Assembly: GCF_004353185.1 (NCBI RefSeq)
Contig: NZ_SMUS01000007.1
Coordinates: 1 to 64,000, forward strand
DNA length: 64,000 nucleotides
Reading direction: 5' to 3'
From: Clostridium cuniculi
GTDB lineage: Bacteria; Bacillota; Clostridia; Clostridiales; Clostridiaceae
In this document: positions 60,430-64,000 of the stretch, piece by piece
How positions within the stretch are numbered: the stretch's first letter is position 1
Layout of the letters: each line of letters starts with the position of its first letter
The notes under the pieces: model-generated
Database searches by the model: none
Told to the model about the DNA's origin: nothing
Seen by the model: only the letters and a program-made list of their open reading frames with translations
Program-made: the position numbers and the translations under genes

Positions 60430-61626
60430 ATATATTTGATGATAGCATAGTTTTTATAGTTTCTTCCATTTTTTCTTCATTTTCTGATATAATTTTTATT
60501 CTTAACCGTTCTCTCATTGATCCATACTCGGGATATACACTGTCATGAAATCTCATCTTATTCTTGCAATTAGAACATTTACACGAATCTACCACCCGCT
60601 ATAGCTAATATTCTATTTTCCCAACTTGCCATAGACTTTCTTATAGTTAATATCCTTTTATCTATCATTTTTATAAAATTAACTTTTCCTTTACTCCTTC
60701 TAGAATATATTCCAAAATATCTTATCATTTTAAAATTCTTCTCTGGAATATGCCTTATTATCCTTTTTATAAACTTATATACATGCACAGTCTCAACTAT
60801 AACCTTATTATCTTCATGTCTAGTATATTTATAAGTTACATTTTTGCCATCATATTTAAGTATTCTTGATTCCGCTATCGCAGGAACTCCAACATATCTC
60901 TCTACATATTTTACTGCTATTTTAGCTGATTTTATCTCCGTCTTAGCATGAACATAAAATCATTTATCTTTCTTTTTATAAAGTTTGTTTTTTAGCAATT
61001 TCATTTCTTTTGTATTTCCACTTATTTTAATTATTTCATTTAATAAAACCTTTTGTCACCTTTTTCTTAGCGATTAATAAGATATGTATCTTATATGTCT
61101 CCATTCGGTTATCTTTCCTTTTCCACCTTCTGTAATCATCATATGTACATGTGGATTCCACTTTAACGCTCTTCCAAATGTATGTACTACAGTTACTATT
61201 CCCGGTGTAAATTCTTCCTTTTTTATTTAAACTATGCATCCAACTCGTAACAGCTCTAGCTGTGCATTTCGGTAATATCTTAAGCCTTTATCTATCTACT
61301 CCAAAGAACTTTCTTAACTCTTCTGGTATAGTAAAAACTATATGCCTATGCTTGACATTTATTAAATTTCCTAACATATTATCAATCCAATTATCTGTAT
61401 AAATCTTTCCACACGAAGTGCAGAATCTACTTTTACATGTAAATCCAATCTTCTTTGTAGTATTACAATTATCACACTTCAATTTAATAACACCATATTT
61501 TGTATTTTTACATTTTAAAACTTTTTCTACTTCTTTCTTAACATTAGGTCTAATTTTATTTTTATATACCTTTAAAAATTCATTCTAATGATCTTCTAAT
61601 ATCATTTTTATTTTGCCTTTTTTCAT
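60430..61626 (-). pseudogene. IS91/IS801-family transposase, degraded
   Basis: The N-terminal zinc-binding domain (KCDNCNTTKKIGFTCKSRF, then CTSCGKIYTDNW) is at 61288-61560, with an in-frame TAG near 61585. Later fragments in different frames encode PGIVTVVHTFGRALKWNPHV (near 61150) and the C-terminal YKFIKRIIRHIPEKNFKMIR with YFGIYSRRSKGK (60579-60788). At least three frameshifts or stops make it non-functional. These are Y2-type rolling-circle transposases. Confidence 0.85.
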
Positions 61627-61667
61627 CTGTTAAACCTTCTAATTTATAGTGAATTAATTTAATATAC

Positions 61668-61710
61668 TTAAAGGCTAAAAGTTAGATATTATCTAACTTT
61701 TAGCCTTTAA
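61668..61710. terminator. Perfect 20-bp-stem hairpin
   Basis: Arms at 61668-61687 and 61691-61710 are perfectly complementary with a three-base loop, core AAGGCTAAAAGTTAGAT. It lies between the decayed IS and the GGGtGRT gene. It could be a terminator for the minus strand or an IS terminal structure. Confidence 0.6.
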
Positions 61711-61734
61711 ATTTTTTTATACTTTCCTATACTT

Positions 61735-61829
61735 CAAAAAGAGCCTCATAAGAAATCATTACAATTTCTTATGAGACTCTACTTTCTCGAAACTTTTTAT
61801 AACTTTCGAAAATTTTTATAATTAAACAC
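61735..61829. repeat. Hairpin-iteron intergenic repeat, copy D
   Basis: AAAAAGAGCCTCATAAGAAA is followed by TTTCTTATGAGACTCT (hairpin), then two iterons with CG at 61788 and 61807 and a TAATTAAAC tail. It lies directly after the GGGtGRT gene on the minus strand and is the most divergent copy. Confidence 0.8.
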
Positions 61830-61840
61830 TTAAAATTATA

Positions 61841-62839
61841 TTATTTAGCGTTTTCTTCAACTGCAACTGCAACTGCAACTGTCATACCAACCATTGGGTT
61901 GTTACCAGCACCGATTAATCCCATCATTTCTACGTGAGCAGGAACTGATGAAGAACCAGCGAATTGAGCATCTGAGTGCATTCTTCCCATAGTATCTGTC
62001 ATACCGTAAGAAGCTGGACCTGCAGCCATGTTATCTGGGTGAAGAGTTCTTCCAGTACCACCACCTGATGCAACTGAGAAGTATTTCTTACCTAATTCAA
62101 CACATTCTTTTTTGTATGTTCCAGCAACTGGGTGTTGGAATCTTGTTGGGTTAGTTGAGTTACCAGTGATTGATACGTCAACACCTTCGTGATGCATTAT
62201 AGCAACACCTTCTCTAACGTCGTTTGAACCGTAGCAGTTAACCTTAGCTCTTGGTCCGTTAGAGTAAGCTTTTGAATTAACTATTTCTAATTTACCAGTG
62301 AAGAAATCGAATTTAGTTTCAACATAAGTAAATCCGTTAATTCTTGAAATTATCTTAGCAGCGTCTTTTCCAAGACCGTTTAAGATAACTCTTAATGGTT
62401 CTTTTCTTACTTTGTTAGCTTTTTCAGCTATTTTAATAGCACCTTCAGCAGCAGCGAAAGATTCGTGACCTGCTAAGAATGCGAAACATTTAGTTTCTTC
62501 TCTTAAAAGCATAGCTCCTAAGTTACCGTGTCCTAAACCAACTTTTCTATCGTCAGCAACTGAACCTGGGATACAGAATGCTTGTAATCCTTCTCCGATA
62601 GCTTCAGCAGCGTCAGCAGCCTTTGTGCAACCTTTCTTTATAGCGATTGCAGCACCTAAAACGTATGCCCAAGCAGCATTTTCGAATGCGATTGGTTGAG
62701 TTTCTTTAACGATTTTATATGGATCTATTCCATACTCATCACATACAGCTTTAGCATCTTCTAATGTTTTCATTCCATACTTTTCTAAAACTGGAGTGAT
62801 TTGTCCTATTCTTCTTTCATAACTTTCAAATAATGCCAT
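61841..62839 (-). CDS. GGGtGRT family protein
   Basis: The 332-residue protein contains the family hallmark SVASGGGTGRTLHPDNMAAG near residue 260 and a long conserved C-terminal segment rich in Gly and Ala (PVGMT-like NPMVGMTVAVAVAVEEN). Its biochemical role is not established. It follows a NifU-like scaffold gene by 21 bp, a pairing that suggests Fe-S cluster or iron-related function. AAGGAGGA precedes the ATG, and codon use is notably less AT-rich than in neighbours, suggesting high expression. Confidence 0.9.
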   Translation of the reverse strand: MALFESYERRIGQITPVLEKYGMKTLEDAKAVCDEYGIDPYKIVKETQPIAFENAAWAYVLGAAIAIKKGCTKAADAAEAIGEGLQAFCIPGSVADDRKVGLGHGNLGAMLLREETKCFAFLAGHESFAAAEGAIKIAEKANKVRKEPLRVILNGLGKDAAKIISRINGFTYVETKFDFFTGKLEIVNSKAYSNGPRAKVNCYGSNDVREGVAIMHHEGVDVSITGNSTNPTRFQHPVAGTYKKECVELGKKYFSVASGGGTGRTLHPDNMAAGPASYGMTDTMGRMHSDAQFAGSSSVPAHVEMMGLIGAGNNPMVGMTVAVAVAVEENAK

Positions 62840-62860
62840 GTCAAAATTCCTCCTTACAAA

Positions 62861-63553
62861 TTATTCATGTCTTGGATCGATTAATTTAACAGCGTCAGCA
62901 ACTCTTCCGTATTGACCTGCAGCCTTTTCTAATGCTTCATTAGCATCCATTCCCTTACCGATCATTTCCATCATTTTTCCTAGGTGAACGAACTTGTAAC
63001 CGATGATTTCATTATCTTCATCTAATGCGATTTTAGTAATGTATCCTTCAGCCATTTCTAAGTATCTTGGACCCTTTTCTAAAGTTCCGTAAGTTGTACC
63101 TACTTGAGATCTTAATCCCTTACCTAAGTCTTCTAAACCAGCTCCGATTGGTAGTCCACCTTCAGAGAAAGCAGTTTGAGATCTTCCGTATACGATTTGT
63201 AAGAATAATTCTCTCATTGCTGTATTTATAGCATCACAAACTAAGTCTGTGTTTAAAGCTTCTAATATAGTTCTTCCTGGTAATATTTCTGAAGCCATAG
63301 CAGCTGAGTGAGTCATTCCTGAACATCCAACTGTTTCAACTAATGCTTCTTGGATAACTCCACCTTTAACATTTAAAGTTAATTTACAAGCTCCTTGTTG
63401 AGGTGCACACCAACCTATTCCGTGAGTTAACCCTGAAATATCTGATATTTGTGTAGCTTGTACCCATTTTCCTTCAACTGGAATTGGAGCACATGCATGA
63501 TTAGCGCCTTTAGCAACAACGCACATTTCTTCAACTTCTTTTGAATACATCAT
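62861..63553 (-). CDS. NifU-like Fe-S cluster scaffold protein
   Basis: The 230-residue protein resembles the NifU/IscU N-terminal scaffold (ALVETVGCSGMTHSAAMASE, DLVCDAINTAM), with extra cysteines in the N-terminal part (HACAPIP, WCAPQQGACK). Such proteins assemble Fe-S clusters. The C-terminal half is an added domain. It forms a two-gene operon with the GGGtGRT protein, behind a structured leader. AGGGAGG precedes the ATG. Confidence 0.87.
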   Translation of the reverse strand: MMYSKEVEEMCVVAKGANHACAPIPVEGKWVQATQISDISGLTHGIGWCAPQQGACKLTLNVKGGVIQEALVETVGCSGMTHSAAMASEILPGRTILEALNTDLVCDAINTAMRELFLQIVYGRSQTAFSEGGLPIGAGLEDLGKGLRSQVGTTYGTLEKGPRYLEMAEGYITKIALDEDNEIIGYKFVHLGKMMEMIGKGMDANEALEKAAGQYGRVADAVKLIDPRHE

Positions 63554-63613
63554 TATATTGATTCCTCCCTAATTAATATTAGTTATAGCTCTCCTAAATA
63601 CTCTGTAATAAAT

Positions 63614-63672
63614 AGGCTGTACTTAACTGGGTCAGGATTTACCCCGCTGGGAATAAATCCATCCTACTTTTA
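63614..63672 (-). promoter_or_regulatory. Structured leader of the NifU-like operon
   Basis: On the minus strand the leader has a strong hairpin: GGATTTA (63654-63660 complement) with TAAATCC (63635-63641 complement), plus a CCC/GGG inner pair and an AGC loop. It is flanked by TGACCCAGTTAAGTACAGCC. It begins just after a TATAAA (near 63676). I could not match it to a known riboswitch. The rest of this 374-bp gap carries the eno promoter. Confidence 0.55.
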
Positions 63673-63791
63673 TATAATAACAGATGAATCAATCTCTAAC
63701 AATAAGAAAATGATATTTTTTTATCATATTGTTAAAATTTATTGCTGTTTTTTCCAAAAATTATCTTAAGTAAACATTTTAATAATAAAAA

Positions 63792-63806
63792 TGATAATTA
63801 TTCTCA
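63792..63806. promoter_or_regulatory. Fur-like box upstream of eno, site 1 (14/15)
   Basis: TGATAATTATTCTCA differs from the consensus at one position and ends seven bases before the eno -35. Confidence 0.72.
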
Positions 63807-63812
63807 ATTGCC

Positions 63813-63842
63813 TTGCCATTTATTTATACATTTTGCTATAAT
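63813..63842 (+). promoter_or_regulatory. Enolase promoter
   Basis: TTGCCA (63813-63818) and TATAAT (63837-63842) are 18 bp apart, giving a leader of about 80 bases to the eno ATG. Confidence 0.7.
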
Positions 63843-63854
63843 TAAACAAATATT

Positions 63855-63869
63855 TGATAATGTTTATCA
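63855..63869. promoter_or_regulatory. Fur-like box in the eno leader, site 2 (14/15)
   Basis: TGATAATGTTTATCA is a one-mismatch Fur box just downstream of the expected eno transcription start. Confidence 0.72.
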
Positions 63870-63927
63870 TTAATTTTATGATTTTCTTTGTCATATAGTT
63901 ATTTCTTATATTTAAGGAGGATTTTAA

Positions 63928-64000
63928 ATGAAAAATGTTGTTGAAATAATTAATGTTGTTGCAAGACAAATACTAGACTCAAGATGCTTCCCAACTGTAG
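63928..64000 (+). CDS. eno: Enolase (partial, N-terminal 24 residues)
   Basis: The visible start reads MKNVVEIINVVARQILDSRC and continues FPTV, the N-terminus of clostridial enolase. The enzyme converts 2-phosphoglycerate to phosphoenolpyruvate. AAGGAGG precedes the ATG. The gene runs off the window. Confidence 0.93.
   Translation, partial: MKNVVEIINVVARQILDSRCFPTV

Larger units (their letters stand above)
60100..61626 (-). mobile_element. Decayed IS91-family element inserted in the tnsC-like gene
   Basis: The span holds a broken IS91/IS801-type transposase, an accessory zinc-ribbon fragment and, at its 3' end, a relatively GC-rich GGAGCGTGGCGCAAGGCAC (minus strand, near 60101-60119) directly joined to tnsC codons. 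A hairpin at 60147-60172 may be the element's replication-end structure. The outer limits are approximate. Confidence 0.72.

Overview
The window is strongly AT-rich and comes from an endospore-forming Firmicute, most likely Clostridium sensu stricto. The support is a complete spoIIA operon (spoIIAA-spoIIAB-sigF), spoVAC-AD-AE, the germination protease gpr, a Spo0E-like phosphatase, AGGAGG ribosome binding sites, and an enolase start typical of clostridia. The species cannot be fixed from this sequence alone. I found no rRNA, tRNA or CRISPR array.

Region 1 (1 to about 14,630) is one end of a temperate prophage. The lysogeny arm lies on the right: a tyrosine integrase, an 81-aa protein, an ImmA-like peptidase and a repressor with two helix-turn-helix domains. 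It is followed on the minus strand by antirepressors, a Cro-like regulator, replication genes (replisome organizer and DnaC-like loader), many small proteins, an orphan C5-cytosine methyltransferase, YopX, an NdpA-like nucleoid protein and a RemA-like (DUF370) protein. The integrase abuts the 3' end of gpr, so the attachment site should lie near 14,575-14,640. The structural genes are outside the window.

Region 2 (14.6-24.8 kb) is chromosomal. It holds gpr, rpsT, holA, a Spo0E-like gene and a large LPXTG-anchored surface protein. That protein has two thioester-type domains and six near-identical 90-residue Cna-B/SpaA repeats. It is divergent from a LytTR response regulator and a 7TM-DISM histidine kinase, and a perfect 46-bp palindrome lies in the divergent promoter region.

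Region 3 (24.9-37.3 kb) is iron-related. After comEC come four transcription units preceded by Fur-box-like sites: the YgbA/DUF454 operon, a CydDC-like ABC exporter, flavodoxin-DUF3793-DUF2325, and feoA-feoA-feoB with a Cys-rich accessory protein.

Region 4 (37.4-51.9 kb) has spoVA, spoIIA, a Lon-like protease, deoC, dinB with a DUF4003 gene, aspartokinase, an ArsC/Spx-like protein, an FUSC membrane protein, and a MobA-like/ModE-like fusion.

Region 5 (52-61.8 kb) is an accessory region. It has four copies of an intergenic hairpin-plus-iteron repeat, a dinG-like helicase, and a decayed Tn7-like remnant (tniQ/tnsD plus the 3' part of tnsC) cut by a decayed IS91-family element.

Region 6 (61.8-64 kb) has a GGGtGRT-family gene with a NifU-like gene behind a structured leader. 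These are divergent from eno, whose promoter is flanked by two Fur-like boxes. Eno runs off the right edge.
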